Below are positions 33,387 to 33,441 of a stretch of 33,441 bases of DNA, piece by piece. The first letter of the stretch is position 1. Each line of letters opens with the position of its first letter. Origin of the DNA: Desulfocapsa sp. (GTDB lineage Bacteria > Desulfobacterota > Desulfobulbia > Desulfobulbales > Desulfocapsaceae); NCBI GenBank assembly GCA_022712975.1, contig JAFLJO010000126.1, forward strand, positions 1-33,441, given 5' to 3'. A program made the position numbers and the translations under genes. The notes beneath the pieces are model-generated. The model saw nothing but the letters and a program-made list of their open reading frames with translations. It ran no database searches and had not been told where the DNA came from.

Positions 33387-33441
33387 ATGGAAGATTTTGC
33401 AAAAACCCTGGCCTTTGAAGCCAAAAAAGACATTGCTGAAC
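33387..33441 (+). CDS. Start of an unidentified protein, cut by the window edge
   Basis: An ATG at 33387 is preceded at six bases by GAGGTGAG, a good ribosome site, and a promoter lies at about 33304-33324. Only 18 codons are in the window (MEDFAKTLAFEAKKDIAE). The frame is open to the edge. This is too little for a family call; the helical, charged N-terminus says only that it is likely a soluble protein. It is divergent from dnaG. Confidence 0.7.
   Translation, partial: MEDFAKTLAFEAKKDIAE

Overview
The window comes from a sulfate-reducing bacterium of the Desulfobacterota, probably near the Desulfobulbales. The evidence is a dsrA-dsrB-dsrD operon (dissimilatory sulfite reductase plus DsrD), a fused SecDF, CooT and LarB nickel proteins, and a dnaG-rpoD-dprA-rpe-pgi housekeeping run. 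The lineage is inferred from gene content only.

Positions 1 to about 6050 are a rearranged accessory region. It starts with the right end of an insertion sequence, then VF530 and an RluA-type pseudouridine synthase. Next come fragments of broken genes: an ABC-transporter substrate-binding protein, tatD, nifE and the first codons of a nifV-like gene. An AT-rich modABC molybdate transport operon follows, then a second, gutted copy of the VF530-rluA locus split by a 156-bp MITE. A dispersed palindromic repeat (copies near 1277, 2026 and 5600, and a fourth at 33134) sits at or beside the gene breakpoints. The modA gene is circularly permuted: its lipoprotein signal is followed by the C-terminal half of ModA and then the N-terminal half. 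Because nif remnants lie next to molybdate transport genes, I infer the residue of a nif-mod cluster.

Positions 6065 to 8619 (minus) hold an operon for an APH-like kinase, a P-loop kinase, a NIL-domain ferredoxin and a YaiI-family protein. Divergent to it lie larB, then secDF, a YkgJ-type cysteine-cluster protein and a HAD hydrolase, the last three overlapping or nearly so.

Positions 13838 to 17507 hold the most unusual pair. A protein with a cyclic-nucleotide-binding domain and a DUF4388/PATAN-like C-terminus is transcribed divergently from an 808-residue membrane protein. The N-terminus of that membrane protein looks like a ubiquitin-conjugating (E2) domain with its Cys in place, followed by one membrane segment and TPR-like repeats.

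Positions 17554 to 18977 (minus) hold kdsD, cooT and a small His-tailed protein. metK and ahcY follow on plus, with a terminator between them, converging on birA.

From 22711 to 33122 everything reads on the minus strand: dnaG, rpoD, dprA, rpe, pgi, dsrA, dsrB, dsrD, each group with recognisable terminators or promoters. Repeat copy D separates dnaG from the start of an unidentified plus-strand gene cut by the window edge. I saw no tRNA, rRNA or CRISPR array.
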